Shown here one piece after another: positions 55,886 through 64,000 of a DNA stretch of 64,000 nt. How positions within the stretch are numbered: position 1 is the stretch's first letter; every line of letters starts with the position of its first letter. The notes below the pieces were generated by a model. The model saw nothing but the letters and a program-made list of their open reading frames with translations. It ran no database searches and had not been told where the DNA came from. The position numbers and the translations under genes were made by a program. The stretch spans positions 2,232,001 through 2,296,000 of the forward strand of contig NZ_AP027055.1 in NCBI RefSeq assembly GCF_027924905.1, written 5' to 3'. The DNA comes from Limnohabitans sp. INBF002. Lineage in GTDB: Bacteria > Pseudomonadota > Gammaproteobacteria > Burkholderiales > Burkholderiaceae_C.

Positions 55886-56764
55886 ATGTTCAGTTATCGC
55901 CACGCTTTTCACGCCGGAAACCACGCCGACGTCCTCAAACACCTCACTTTGATTGCCACTTTGAAGCATTTGATGCACAAAGACGCGGGCATTCAGTTTG
56001 TGGACACGCATGCCGGCGCGGGCCTGTACCGCCTGGACGGCGACTATGCCGAAAAAAGTGGCGAAGCCGCCGAAGGCATTTTGAAGGTGCTCAACCTCAA
56101 AGGCCCTGCCGCCTTGACCGACTACCTAGAGATGGTGGCCAGTTTCAACGCCAAAGGCAGCCACAAGATTTACCCAGGCTCGCCTTTCATCATTCACAAG
56201 CTGCTGCGCCACGAAGCGCGCGACCGCTTGAAGCTGTTTGAACTGCATCCGACTGACCACAAATCACTCGCGGGCAATATTCAGCAGCTCGAAGCGGGCC
56301 GCACGGTCAGCGTCACACGCGCCGATGGCTTTGAATCGCTCAAGGCTTTGCTGCCACCGCCGGTATCTAGCAGCGGCTCACGCCGCACCTGCGTGCTGAT
56401 TGACCCCAGCTACGAAATCAAGAACGACTACTACCGCGTGATCGATTGCATTCAAGACAGCTTGAAGCGCTTTGCCACCGGCACCTACATCGTGTGGTAC
56501 CCCATCGTGCCGCGCCCTGAAGCGCACGACTTGCCACGCAAGCTCAAAGGCCTGTGCAGCCAAGCCAAAAAGCCATGGCTGCATGCCACCTTGGCCATCG
56601 GCCGCAAAACGGGGGGCAATGACGCGGGCTTAAGCGCCAGCGGCATGTTCATCGTCAACCCGCCCTTCACATTGAAGCCTTTGTTGAACGAAGCGCTACC
56701 CGTGGTGGAAGAAGCCTTGGCACGCGGCCCCGGTCGGGGCTGGGTGGTGGAGTCGGGTGGCTAA
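55886..56764 (+). CDS. rlmJ: 23S rRNA (adenine2030-N6)-methyltransferase RlmJ
   Basis: rRNA methyltransferase, 292 residues. It begins MFSYRHAFHAGNHADVLKHL, has the SAM-binding FVDTHAGAGLYRLDG (about 35-49), and the N6-adenine catalytic motif as DPSYE rather than the common DPPYE. A terminator shared with metF follows. Confidence 0.96.
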   Translation: MFSYRHAFHAGNHADVLKHLTLIATLKHLMHKDAGIQFVDTHAGAGLYRLDGDYAEKSGEAAEGILKVLNLKGPAALTDYLEMVASFNAKGSHKIYPGSPFIIHKLLRHEARDRLKLFELHPTDHKSLAGNIQQLEAGRTVSVTRADGFESLKALLPPPVSSSGSRRTCVLIDPSYEIKNDYYRVIDCIQDSLKRFATGTYIVWYPIVPRPEAHDLPRKLKGLCSQAKKPWLHATLAIGRKTGGNDAGLSASGMFIVNPPFTLKPLLNEALPVVEEALARGPGRGWVVESGG

Positions 56765-56781
56765 GCTGCTTGCACGCGCAT

Positions 56782-56811
56782 AAAAAAGGCCTCGCAATGC
56801 GAGGCCTTTTA
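56782..56811. terminator. Bidirectional terminator between rlmJ and metF
   Basis: AAAAAAGGCCTCGC and GCGAGGCCTTTT arms around AAT. It serves rlmJ on the plus strand and metF on the minus strand. Confidence 0.95.
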
Positions 56812-56824
56812 CTTGGACAATCCC

Positions 56825-57664
56825 TTAGACACCAAGGCCTAAGTTTTTGCAGATCGCCAACGTTGGGACGCTTTGATTCATGCTGTAGAAATGCAAACCT
56901 GGCGCACCACCTGCACGTAACTGGTCACACAAATCAGTCACCACATCCAAGCCAAAGGCTTTGATGGACGCGAGGTCATCCCCAAACCCAAGCAAACGCA
57001 AACGAATCCAACGTGGAATCTCAGCACCACAGGCATCGGAGAAGCGCAACAACTGCGACGAGCTGGTGATGGGCATGATGCCGGGCACCACGGGGATGTG
57101 CACACCAAGCTTATCGGCATCTTCCACAAAACGGAAATACGCATCGCTGTTGTAAAAGTACTGTGTGATGGCCGAGTCTGCGCCCGCCTTTACTTTGGTG
57201 GCAAAGGCTTGCAAATCAGCCTCGGCTGATTTGGCTTGCGGATGAATCTCTGGATAAGCGGCCACTTCAATACCGAAATCGTCACCCGTCTCTGCGCGAA
57301 TAAAAGCCACCAAATCGCTGGCGTAGTGAAACTCACCACCTGCGCCATAGCCGCTGGGCAAGTCGCCACGCAAGGCCACCAAGCGCTTCACGCCCATGGC
57401 TTTGAACTCGGCCAATTGCTGACGCACACTGTCGCGCGTGGCACCAATGCACGAGAAGTGCGAGGCGGCAGGCACGCCTTCGCTCAAGATTTCTTTCAAG
57501 GTAGAAATCGTGCCCGCTTGGGTCGAACCACCTGCGCCATAGGTGACCGAACAAAACTGCGGTTGGAGCGGGTACAGGGCCTGACGCACCGCGCGCAACT
57601 TCTCTGCACCCTCTGGCGTTTTAGGTGGAAAAAACTCAATGCTCAAGCTGTTGTTCGCGTTCAT
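56825..57664 (-). CDS. metF: Methylenetetrahydrofolate reductase MetF
   Basis: FAD enzyme that makes 5-methyl-THF for methionine synthesis. The 279 residues start MNANNSLSIEFFPPKTPEGA, and show FCSVTYGAGGSTQAGT, LRGDLPSGYGAG and TQYFYNSDAYFRF. I chose the ATG at 57664 by family alignment; the open 25 codons upstream overlap the tlyA end. It is third in the ahcY-tlyA-metF unit, so the SAH riboswitch probably controls it too. Confidence 0.97.
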   Translation of the reverse strand: MNANNSLSIEFFPPKTPEGAEKLRAVRQALYPLQPQFCSVTYGAGGSTQAGTISTLKEILSEGVPAASHFSCIGATRDSVRQQLAEFKAMGVKRLVALRGDLPSGYGAGGEFHYASDLVAFIRAETGDDFGIEVAAYPEIHPQAKSAEADLQAFATKVKAGADSAITQYFYNSDAYFRFVEDADKLGVHIPVVPGIMPITSSSQLLRFSDACGAEIPRWIRLRLLGFGDDLASIKAFGLDVVTDLCDQLRAGGAPGLHFYSMNQSVPTLAICKNLGLGV

Positions 57665-57686
57665 ATCTGTCTCACGTGTTGGCGCG

Positions 57687-58442
57687 TCATGCACGACGCG
57701 CACCAATCCAAAATTCCTTGTTGCCATCGCCACCGGCAATGGCGCTGGGCCAATAGCCCAACACTTCTAAATTCAATGCTGCGCAAGCCTCGCGCAATCG
57801 CGCCTCGACCTGCACATAGCTGGCTTCGTCCTTGACCAAGCCACCTTTGCCAATGTCGCTGGGCTGCAGTTCAAACTGCGGTTTGACCAACATCAGCAGC
57901 GCGCCGCCCTTTTTCAGCAAAGGCAGCAACGCGGGTAATACCAAGGTGAGTGAGATGAAAGACAAATCACCCACCACCAAATCAAATCCTAGGGCCACAT
58001 CGGGCACACGCGCATCGTTCACTTCTAACTCGCGGGCGTTGATGCGTTCCACACACACCACACGCGCATCGTCGCGCAAACGAGGATGCAACTGGCCATG
58101 CCCCACATCCAGCCCCACCACTTGCGCAGCACCTTGCTGCAACAAGCAATCGGTGAAGCCACCGGTGCTTTGCCCCACATCGAGGCAGCGCAAACCTTGG
58201 GCTGACAAGCCGCTGCTGTGCAACGCACCTTCGAGCTTTAAACCACCGCGAGACACATAGCGCGCCTCGGCGGTGTCCAGCAAACGCACTTCACAGGGCA
58301 GTGGCAGCTCGTCACCATTTTTGGAAACGCGTTGCCACGGCTTGGTGCCCAACCGCCACTCGACGCCCGAGGCTATCAACCGCTGCGCTTGAGAGCGCGA
58401 AGCGGCTAAACCACGTTCGAGAAGTAGCTGGTCGGCACGCAT
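57687..58442 (-). CDS. tlyA: TlyA family rRNA (cytidine-2'-O)-methyltransferase
   Basis: SAM-dependent methyltransferase, 251 residues, with an N-terminal S4 RNA-binding domain (MRADQLLLERGLAASRSQAQ) and an FtsJ-type domain. The SAM site is LDVGQSTGGFTDCLLQQGA (near 87-105), with LVVGDLSFISLTLVLP downstream. Homologues methylate 16S and 23S rRNA (family knowledge). It lies between ahcY and metF, 18 and 22 bp apart. Confidence 0.92.
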   Translation of the reverse strand: MRADQLLLERGLAASRSQAQRLIASGVEWRLGTKPWQRVSKNGDELPLPCEVRLLDTAEARYVSRGGLKLEGALHSSGLSAQGLRCLDVGQSTGGFTDCLLQQGAAQVVGLDVGHGQLHPRLRDDARVVCVERINARELEVNDARVPDVALGFDLVVGDLSFISLTLVLPALLPLLKKGGALLMLVKPQFELQPSDIGKGGLVKDEASYVQVEARLREACAALNLEVLGYWPSAIAGGDGNKEFWIGARRA

Positions 58443-58460
58443 CCGTGAAGTGCGAAGTGC

Positions 58461-59894
58461 TTAGTAGCGGTAAGTGTCGGCTTTGTAGGGGCCGTTCTTA
58501 GACACGCCGATGTAAGCCGCTTGCTCGTCGGTCAATTCGGTCAGCTGTGCGCCAACTTTCTTGAGGTGCAAACGTGCCACTTTTTCGTCGAGGTGCTTAG
58601 GCAACACATAGACCTTGCCCGCTTCGTATTGGTCTTGCTTGGTGAACAACTCGATCTGAGCGATCGTTTGGTTCGCAAAGCTGGAGCTCATCACAAAGCT
58701 GGGGTGGCCAGTGGCGCAACCCAAGTTCACCAAGCGGCCTTTGGCCAACAAAGTGATCTTCTTGCCATCAGGGAAGATGACGTGGTCGACTTGAGGCTTG
58801 ATCTCGTCCCACTTGCACTTCTCCAACGAAGCCACATCGATTTCGTTGTCGAAGTGACCGATGTTGCACACGATGGCTTCGTCTTTCATCGCGGCCATGT
58901 GCTCGTAGCGGATCACGTTCTTGTTGCCGGTGGCCGACACGAAGATGTCGCACTTGTCAGCGGCGTATTCCATGGTGACCACTTTGTAGCCTTCCATGGC
59001 AGCTTGCAAGGCGTTGATCGGGTCGATCTCGGTCACCCACACTTGGGCGCTCAAAGCGCGCAAGGCTTGGGCTGAACCTTTGCCCACGTCACCGTAGCCA
59101 GCCACGCAAGCCACTTTGCCAGCGATCATCACGTCGGTGGCGCGCTTGATGGAGTCCACCAAAGATTCGCGGCAGCCGTACAGGTTGTCAAACTTGCTCT
59201 TGGTCACTGAGTCGTTCACGTTGATGGCGCGGAACATCAAGCTGCCTTTGGCGGCCATTTCGTTCAAGCGCAACACGCCAGTGGTGGTCTCTTCGGTCAC
59301 GCCGATGATGTGCGCACCTTTGCGGCTGTACCAAGTGGGGTCCACAGCCAATTTGGCTTTGATGGCGTTGAACAAACAAGTTTCTTCTTCGCTGGTGGGG
59401 TTGGCGATCAAAGACGCATCGGTTTCAGCGCGCTTGCCCAAGTGCATCAACAACGTGGCATCACCGCCGTCGTCCAAGATCATGTTGGGGCCTTCGCCTT
59501 CAGCACCTTTGGCGCCGAATTCAAAAATGCGGTGGGTGTAGTCCCAGTACTCAGCCAAGGTTTCGCCTTTGGTGGCGAACACAGGAATGCCCGCTTCGGC
59601 AATCGCAGCAGCAGCGTGGTCTTGGGTTGAGAAGATGTTGCAAGAAGCCCAACGCACGTCAGCGCCCAAAGACTTCAAGGTTTCGATCAGCACAGCCGTT
59701 TGAATGGTCATGTGCAAAGAGCCGGTCACGCGAGCGCCTTTCAAAGGCTGCGCTTTGGCGAACTCTTCGCGGATGGCCATCAAACCGGGCATTTCGGTTT
59801 CGGCAACTTTGATTTCTTTGCGGCCCCAAGCGGCCAAAGACATGTCGGCCACGATGTAATCGGCGGCGGCGTTGGTTTTAAGAACAGCGTTCAT
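58461..59894 (-). CDS. ahcY: S-adenosylhomocysteine hydrolase AhcY
   Basis: Splits SAH to homocysteine and adenosine, keeping methyltransferases running. The 477 residues contain [17 protein letters not shown], the NAD-binding [19 protein letters not shown], and the conserved C-terminus [20 protein letters not shown] then TYRY. The start at 59894 fits the family; the 22 codons upstream lie in the riboswitch region. Led by an SAH riboswitch. Confidence 0.98.
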   Translation of the reverse strand: MNAVLKTNAAADYIVADMSLAAWGRKEIKVAETEMPGLMAIREEFAKAQPLKGARVTGSLHMTIQTAVLIETLKSLGADVRWASCNIFSTQDHAAAAIAEAGIPVFATKGETLAEYWDYTHRIFEFGAKGAEGEGPNMILDDGGDATLLMHLGKRAETDASLIANPTSEEETCLFNAIKAKLAVDPTWYSRKGAHIIGVTEETTTGVLRLNEMAAKGSLMFRAINVNDSVTKSKFDNLYGCRESLVDSIKRATDVMIAGKVACVAGYGDVGKGSAQALRALSAQVWVTEIDPINALQAAMEGYKVVTMEYAADKCDIFVSATGNKNVIRYEHMAAMKDEAIVCNIGHFDNEIDVASLEKCKWDEIKPQVDHVIFPDGKKITLLAKGRLVNLGCATGHPSFVMSSSFANQTIAQIELFTKQDQYEAGKVYVLPKHLDEKVARLHLKKVGAQLTELTDEQAAYIGVSKNGPYKADTYRY

Positions 59895-59954
59895 GAATAA
59901 ATACTCCAAACAGTGGGTCAAACCAATGTCAGGGCGCGACAAGCATTCATGAAG

Positions 59955-60066
59955 ATTCACGAGGTGCTCACCTCACGTTGACAGTGGGTGAGCGCGGTTG
60001 GAAACCCGAGCCTCGCCTGATGAATAGACCTGTTGCAGGTCCGCAGGCTGCAGCGCTCCTCGGATA
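59955..60066 (-). promoter_or_regulatory. SAH riboswitch upstream of ahcY
   Basis: On the minus strand the leader reads CCGAGGAGCGCTGCAGCC (from 60063), then after a variable hairpin GGCGAGGCTCGG, then CAACCGCGCTCACCC. This is the SAH riboswitch pattern: CCGAG pairs with CTCGG, and GAGCGC with GCGCTC as the pseudoknot. Just beyond is GAGGTGAGCACCTC (about 59960-59975), a likely expression-platform hairpin. High SAH should raise ahcY-tlyA-metF expression (known for this class). Confidence 0.92.
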
Positions 60067-60174
60067 GCCAAGATTTTAAACGAACTTCTAAAACCCCTGC
60101 TTCACCACGGACCCAGCGCTATGATTCCCGCCTTGATTTGCCATTTTTAGGCACTCCCTTTTTATAGTGACCCC

Positions 60175-61806
60175 ATGAGCTCCTTTCTGAACGAAGTGCG
60201 CCGTCGCCGCACCTTTGCCATCATTTCTCACCCTGACGCGGGTAAAACCACGCTGACCGAAAAGCTGTTGCTGTTCTCGGGCGCGATTCAAATTGCGGGC
60301 GCCGTCAAAGGCCGCAAAGCCAGCCGCCACGCCACCTCGGACTGGATGGAGATTGAGAAGCAACGCGGCATTTCGGTGGCCTCGTCGGTCATGCAGATGC
60401 TGTACCGCGACCACGTCATCAACCTGCTCGACACCCCTGGCCACAAAGACTTCTCGGAAGACACCTACCGCGTGCTCACCGCCGTGGACTCGGCCTTGAT
60501 GGTGATTGATGCGGCCAACGGTGTGGAAGCACAAACACGACGCCTGATTGAGGTGTGCCGTCAGCGCGACACGCCCATCATCACGTTTGTGAACAAGATG
60601 GACCGCGAAGTGCGCGACCCCCTCGACATCCTCGACGAAGTCGAACGCGAACTCGGCATGCCCTGCGTGCCCATGACCTGGCCTGTGGGCCAAGGCAAGC
60701 TGTTTGGCGGCATCATCAACTTGCGCACGCAAGCCATGACCGTGTTTGACTCCGGCTCCGAACGCTTGCCCCAAGACTTTGAAACCCACCCGCTGACCGA
60801 ACAAGACAAACTCGCCGAGCGCTTTGGTTTGGAATGGGCCTCCGCCATGGAAAGCATGGAGCTGGCTACGGGCGCCTCGCCAAAGTTCGACAAAGAAGCG
60901 TTCTTGGCTGGCAAACAAACCCCCGTGTTCTTTGGCTCGGGCGTGAACAACTTTGGTGTGATGGAAGTGCTCGACGCCTTGGTCGACCTCGCCCCCTCCC
61001 CTCGCCCACGCTTGAGCCATCTTGTCGTCAACAAGCAAGCCATTGAGAAAACCATTCAGCCCGAAGATGAAGGCTTCGCAGGCGTGGTGTTCAAGGTGCA
61101 AGCCAACATGGACGCCAACCACCGCGACCGCATTGCCTTTGTGCGCGTGGCCTCGGGCAAGTTCACCCCTGGCATGAAGCTGAAGGTGCAACGCACCGCC
61201 AAAGAACTGCGCCCCACCAGCGTGGTGACCTTCATGTCGCAACGCCGCGAAGCGGTGGAAGAAGCCTATGCCGGCGACATCATCGGTTTCACCACCCACG
61301 GCGGCGTGCAGCTGGGCGACACCATCACCGATGGACCGGCCTTGCAATTCACCGGCCTGCCATTCTTCGCGCCCGAGTTGTTCATGACGGTGATTTTGAA
61401 AAACCCATTGCGCACCAAGCAACTGCAACAGGGCTTGGACCAGCTGGGTGAAGAAGGCGCGATTCAGGTATTCAAGCCCGAGGCTGGCGGCGCCATGCTG
61501 CTGGGCGCTGTGGGCCAATTGCAGTTTGAAGTGGTGCAACACCGCTTGAAAGCCGAGTACGACTGCGATGTGAAGCTAGAAAGCTGTCAGTACACGGGTG
61601 CGCGCTGGATCACGGCGGACACACCAGCTGAGCTGCGTGAGTTCACCTATGCCTATCCACAGCGCATGGCGTTGGATGCGGCCAATACGTTGGCGTATTT
61701 ATGCACGTCGCCTTATGACGTGCGACTGGCGCAGGAACGCTTTCCTAAGATTCATTTCCATCCTTTGCGTGAGCACGCTGGGTTGGCTTTGTCTACTGCG
61801 GGTTGA
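60175..61806 (+). CDS. prfC: Peptide chain release factor 3
   Basis: Translational GTPase that removes RF1/RF2 from ribosomes. The 543 residues include the P-loop HPDAGKTTLTEK (19-30), GTPase motif LDTPGHKDF, VNKMDRE, and the RF3-specific domain (MLLGAVGQLQFEVVQHRLKA). TTGCCA and TATAGT lie just upstream, the latter about 10 bp before the ATG, so the leader is very short. Convergent with uvrA across a 349-bp gap that holds paired hairpins. Confidence 0.97.
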   Translation: MSSFLNEVRRRRTFAIISHPDAGKTTLTEKLLLFSGAIQIAGAVKGRKASRHATSDWMEIEKQRGISVASSVMQMLYRDHVINLLDTPGHKDFSEDTYRVLTAVDSALMVIDAANGVEAQTRRLIEVCRQRDTPIITFVNKMDREVRDPLDILDEVERELGMPCVPMTWPVGQGKLFGGIINLRTQAMTVFDSGSERLPQDFETHPLTEQDKLAERFGLEWASAMESMELATGASPKFDKEAFLAGKQTPVFFGSGVNNFGVMEVLDALVDLAPSPRPRLSHLVVNKQAIEKTIQPEDEGFAGVVFKVQANMDANHRDRIAFVRVASGKFTPGMKLKVQRTAKELRPTSVVTFMSQRREAVEEAYAGDIIGFTTHGGVQLGDTITDGPALQFTGLPFFAPELFMTVILKNPLRTKQLQQGLDQLGEEGAIQVFKPEAGGAMLLGAVGQLQFEVVQHRLKAEYDCDVKLESCQYTGARWITADTPAELREFTYAYPQRMALDAANTLAYLCTSPYDVRLAQERFPKIHFHPLREHAGLALSTAG

Positions 61807-61823
61807 GTTGTTGCTTTTGTAGT

Positions 61824-61908
61824 GAAGAGAGGCTCAGTGGCATTGCCCTAGGCTCCTCTTCGCTGCGCTCAGAATGTCGCTACGGGCAACACCACTGAGC
61901 CTCTCTTC
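61824..61908. repeat. Long-stem hairpin, family 3 copy C
   Basis: Arms 61824-61848 and 61884-61908 (25 bp, 23 paired; both exceptions become G.U wobbles on a minus-strand RNA). The stem contains GAAGAGAGGCTCAGTGG. The 35-nt loop begins TAGGCTCCTCTTCGCTGCGC and ends TCAGAATGTCGCTAC. It recurs as an exact reverse complement in copy D at 62030-62098 on an unrelated stem. Confidence 0.92.
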
Positions 61909-62029
61909 GCGTTTGCACGCATCAGATTCGGGTGCAGGTGCAAGCGTCCGCCAGCGCCCGAAAACTCTGACACTCAGAACGTCGCTTATGCACCAACTTG
62001 TATGAGCGAAGTCATTCGCAAACAAACAA

Positions 62030-62098
62030 GTGCTGCGGGATAAGCCGTAGCGACATTCTGAGCGCAGCGAAGAGGAGCCTAGGCTTATCCCGCAGCAC
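62030..62098. repeat. Long-stem hairpin, family 3 copy D (inverted)
   Basis: A perfect 17-bp stem (62030-62046, GTGCTGCGGGATAAGCC, with 62082-62098) around the 35-nt loop that is the exact reverse complement of the copy C loop. Between C and D, CTCAGAACGTCGCTTA (about 61973-61988) looks like a degenerate fragment of the same core. Together C, D and this fragment account for most of the 61807-62155 gap; no gene is seen there. Confidence 0.92.
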
Positions 62099-62155
62099 GC
62101 AACCACGCCAAAGAAACAAGCAGAGCCCCAGAAACGTAGCGCAACAAAAGAAACG

Positions 62156-64000
62156 TTACGAACGAGCCAACACGGGTTTCAAAGCAACACCCGTGTGCGT
62201 CCCCAAAGCCACCACCGCCTCTGGCGTATCGGCCGCCACGATCAAACCACCGCCATCGCCGCCCTCAGGCCCGAGGTCAATGATCCAATCGGCTTCGGCA
62301 ATCACATCAAGGTCGTGCTCAATCACCACCACGCTGTGACCGCCATCCACCAAGCGGTGCAACACGCGAATGAGCTTGTCCACGTCGGCCATGTGCAGGC
62401 CCACCGTGGGTTCGTCCAACACATACAGCGTGTGCGGTGCTTTGTTGCCTCGGCGCGTCACGTCGTCGCGCACCTTGCTCAACTCGGTCACCAGCTTGAT
62501 GCGCTGCGCCTCACCGCCGCTGAGCGTGGGTGAAGGCTGACCCAAGGTGAGGTAACCCAAGCCCACGTCTTTGAGCAGCTGCAAGGGGTGTGCGATGTTG
62601 GGCATGGTGGCGAAAAATTCCACTGCCTCGTCCACTTCCATTTGCAACACATCGCCGATGCTCTTACCGCGCCAGCTCACTGCCAAAGTCTCGGGGTTGA
62701 AGCGAGCGCCGTGGCAGGTTTCGCATGGCACTTTCACGTCGGGCAAAAAGCTCATCTCAATCGTGCGCAGGCCTTGGCCTTCACACGTGTGGCAACGGCC
62801 TTCACCCGTGTTGAAACTGAAGCGTCCTGCGCCGTAGCCGCGCGCTTTGGCTTCAAGTGTTTCGGCAAACAATTTGCGAATCGTGTCCCAAAAACCAATG
62901 TAGGTTGCAGGGCATGAACGTGGCGTCTTGCCAATCGGCGTTTGGTCCACCTCCAACACGCGGTCGATGGTTTGATAACCATCAAGCCCCGTGCAGCCAG
63001 ACCATGCCGGATGCTTGCCTTCCTCATCGAGCTTGCGCCCCGCCTGAGTAGAGCGCTGCGCCACCGCAGCCGCCACGTTGTGCAACAGCACATCGCGCGC
63101 GAGGGTGGACTTGCCAGACCCCGATACACCGGTGACCGCGACCAGACGCTTAAGCGGAATCGACACACTCACGTCGCTCAAATTGTGCAGCGATGCCCCC
63201 TCAAGCGACAACCACTGAAGCACAGCAGCCACATCGGTGGCAACGGCTTCAGCAACAGGAGCAGCCGCCTTGCGCTTACCCACCTTCGCGGAGGATGGGG
63301 CGTTGCCGGGTGACGATTTTGGCTCGCCGCATGAGGAACCCGGCAATGCCTCATCCTTCGCAGCGAGCGAGGCAGCAGCAGCGGCGGCTGCAAAAGCAGA
63401 CAGCGCCGCCTCAGAAACAGGCCGCCGCGCCTGCAACGGATGCCGCATCGCATGCAACAGGTAACGCCCCGTCTGAGATTCGCTCTGCGAGGTGATGTCT
63501 TTCACCGAACCCTCACCCATCAAACGCCCGCCGCGCTTACCCGCGCTTGGCCCAATGTCGATGATGTGGTCCGCACGGCGAATGGTGTCTTCGTCGTGTT
63601 CCACCACCACCAGCGTGTTGCCCTTGTCGCTGAGCAAATGCAAGGCGTTCAACAAAATTTGGTTGTCACGCGCATGCAGACCAATCGTAGGCTCGTCCAA
63701 CACATAGCAAACGCCTTGCAAGTTACTACCCAACTGCGCGGCCAAGCGAATGCGTTGCGCCTCGCCACCACTGAGCGTGGGCGCGCCACGGTCGAGCGTG
63801 AGGTAGTTCAAACCGACTTGCTCTAAAAACTCCAAACGGCTCTTGATTTCAGGCAACAGATCGCGTGCGATGTCGGCATCGCGCCCGCTCATGGCTAGCT
63901 TCTCAACCCACTTGCGAATCTCGGTCACGCTCAAACGCGCGATGTCTGTGATGCCCACGCCTGCAAACTTCACGGCACGTGCCGTGGCGTTCAAACGTGT
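62156..64000 (-). CDS. uvrA: Excinuclease ABC subunit UvrA (partial, C-terminal part)
   Basis: DNA-damage-recognition ATPase of nucleotide excision repair. The window holds the C-terminal 614 codons; the N-terminus lies beyond the end. Visible are the first ABC signature [17 protein letters not shown] and Walker [15 protein letters not shown], the second Walker [14 protein letters not shown], the zinc-finger cysteines CHTCEGQG and [15 protein letters not shown], and the second signature near the end. The linker before the second ATPase is unusually long and Ala-rich (about 80 residues) and contains a family 1 hairpin read in frame. Confidence 0.96.
   Translation of the reverse strand, partial: TRLNATARAVKFAGVGITDIARLSVTEIRKWVEKLAMSGRDADIARDLLPEIKSRLEFLEQVGLNYLTLDRGAPTLSGGEAQRIRLAAQLGSNLQGVCYVLDEPTIGLHARDNQILLNALHLLSDKGNTLVVVEHDEDTIRRADHIIDIGPSAGKRGGRLMGEGSVKDITSQSESQTGRYLLHAMRHPLQARRPVSEAALSAFAAAAAAASLAAKDEALPGSSCGEPKSSPGNAPSSAKVGKRKAAAPVAEAVATDVAAVLQWLSLEGASLHNLSDVSVSIPLKRLVAVTGVSGSGKSTLARDVLLHNVAAAVAQRSTQAGRKLDEEGKHPAWSGCTGLDGYQTIDRVLEVDQTPIGKTPRSCPATYIGFWDTIRKLFAETLEAKARGYGAGRFSFNTGEGRCHTCEGQGLRTIEMSFLPDVKVPCETCHGARFNPETLAVSWRGKSIGDVLQMEVDEAVEFFATMPNIAHPLQLLKDVGLGYLTLGQPSPTLSGGEAQRIKLVTELSKVRDDVTRRGNKAPHTLYVLDEPTVGLHMADVDKLIRVLHRLVDGGHSVVVIEHDLDVIAEADWIIDLGPEGGDGGGLIVAADTPEAVVALGTHTGVALKPVLARS
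63292..63357. repeat. Long-stem hairpin, family 1 copy 3, inside uvrA
   Basis: Arms 63292-63311 and 63338-63357 (20 bp, 18 Watson-Crick plus two G.T pairs on the plus strand) around a 26-nt loop: GACGATTT, inner stem TGGC/GCCG, CATGAGGA. The 66-bp unit is a multiple of three and encodes [20 protein letters not shown] in the uvrA linker. The loop is shared with copies at 18804 and 28820. Confidence 0.85.

Noticed and set aside
60088..61542. 484-codon open frame opposite prfC
   Set aside because: Antisense shadow of a strongly coding GC-rich gene; product is His/Gln/Ala-rich without any recognisable domain.
18804..63357. Family 1 hairpins as a kink-turn (box C/D type)
   Set aside because: TGATGA resembles box C, but the internal loop is symmetric and lacks the 3-nt bulge of a k-turn; a symmetric tandem G.A arrangement fits better.
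1..64000. CRISPR arrays, tRNA or rRNA genes, prophage
   Set aside because: No regularly spaced direct repeats, no cloverleaf or rRNA-like segments and no phage structural genes were seen; the window is almost fully occupied by conserved genes.

Overview
The window looks like a stretch of conserved chromosome from a free-living betaproteobacterium of the order Burkholderiales, most likely family Comamonadaceae (freshwater Limnohabitans/Rhodoferax-like). This rests on gene order (mlaFEDACB-ABC exporter-bolA/ibaG-murA-hisG; ahcY-tlyA-metF behind an SAH riboswitch; cyaY/lptM-lysA; engB-cytochrome c4-msrPQ), on moderately high GC, and on a Comamonadaceae-style GC-rich mosaic repeat between murA and hisG. 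No rRNA, tRNA, CRISPR array or prophage was seen. Genus is inference.

Layout. 1-9.3 kb (minus): histidine synthesis (hisG, cut by the window edge), murA, a BolA protein, an ABC-2 exporter and the complete Mla phospholipid-transport operon, then gltD. 9.3-14 kb: gltB, with a sigma54-like promoter that sits against a RAYT (REP-associated transposase) element. 14.9-18.8 kb: methyltransferase, DUF1415 protein, MFS transporter, dNTPase. 18.9-24.4 kb: aroB, aroK and a compacted type IV pilus/competence assembly locus in which pilM-pilN and pilO-pilP are each fused and the secretin lacks AMIN domains; it is divergent from mrcA (PBP1A). 26.9-35.3 kb: frataxin, lptM-lysA, MsrPQ methionine-sulfoxide repair, cytochrome c4, engB, two lipid A-type acyltransferases, and metK with a structured leader. 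35.7-42.2 kb: Atm1-type ABC exporter, thioesterases and an acyl-CoA catabolic cluster with a TetR regulator. 42.3-55.7 kb: housekeeping genes (ruvAB, phoH-ybeY, GT39, dbpA-dtd, CDF exporter, tyrS, mepM-like-anmK, erpA, rplM-rpsI). 55.9-64 kb: rlmJ, metF-tlyA-ahcY, prfC and the C-terminal part of uvrA.

The most unusual content is a set of long-stem hairpins in which the stem sequence changes from copy to copy but stays self-complementary, while the loop is conserved. Family 1 (18804-18878, 28820-28899, 63292-63357) has a conserved internal loop, TGAYGATTT opposite CATGARGAA. It can be drawn as two tandem G.A/A.G units around a covarying Y-R pair. The third copy lies in frame inside uvrA. Two related families lie as inverted pairs in the two longest intergenic gaps, both between convergent genes: metK/Atm1-type ABC (35411-35635) and prfC/uvrA (61824-62098). 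Conserved loop plus compensating stem changes points to a mobile or structured nucleic-acid element that I cannot match to a described family.

Methyl-cycle genes recur: metK with its own leader, and the SAH-riboswitch-controlled ahcY-tlyA-metF unit. Envelope genes are also prominent: murA, Mla, lipid A acyltransferases, PBP1A, anmK, a MepM-like peptidase and the pilus locus.
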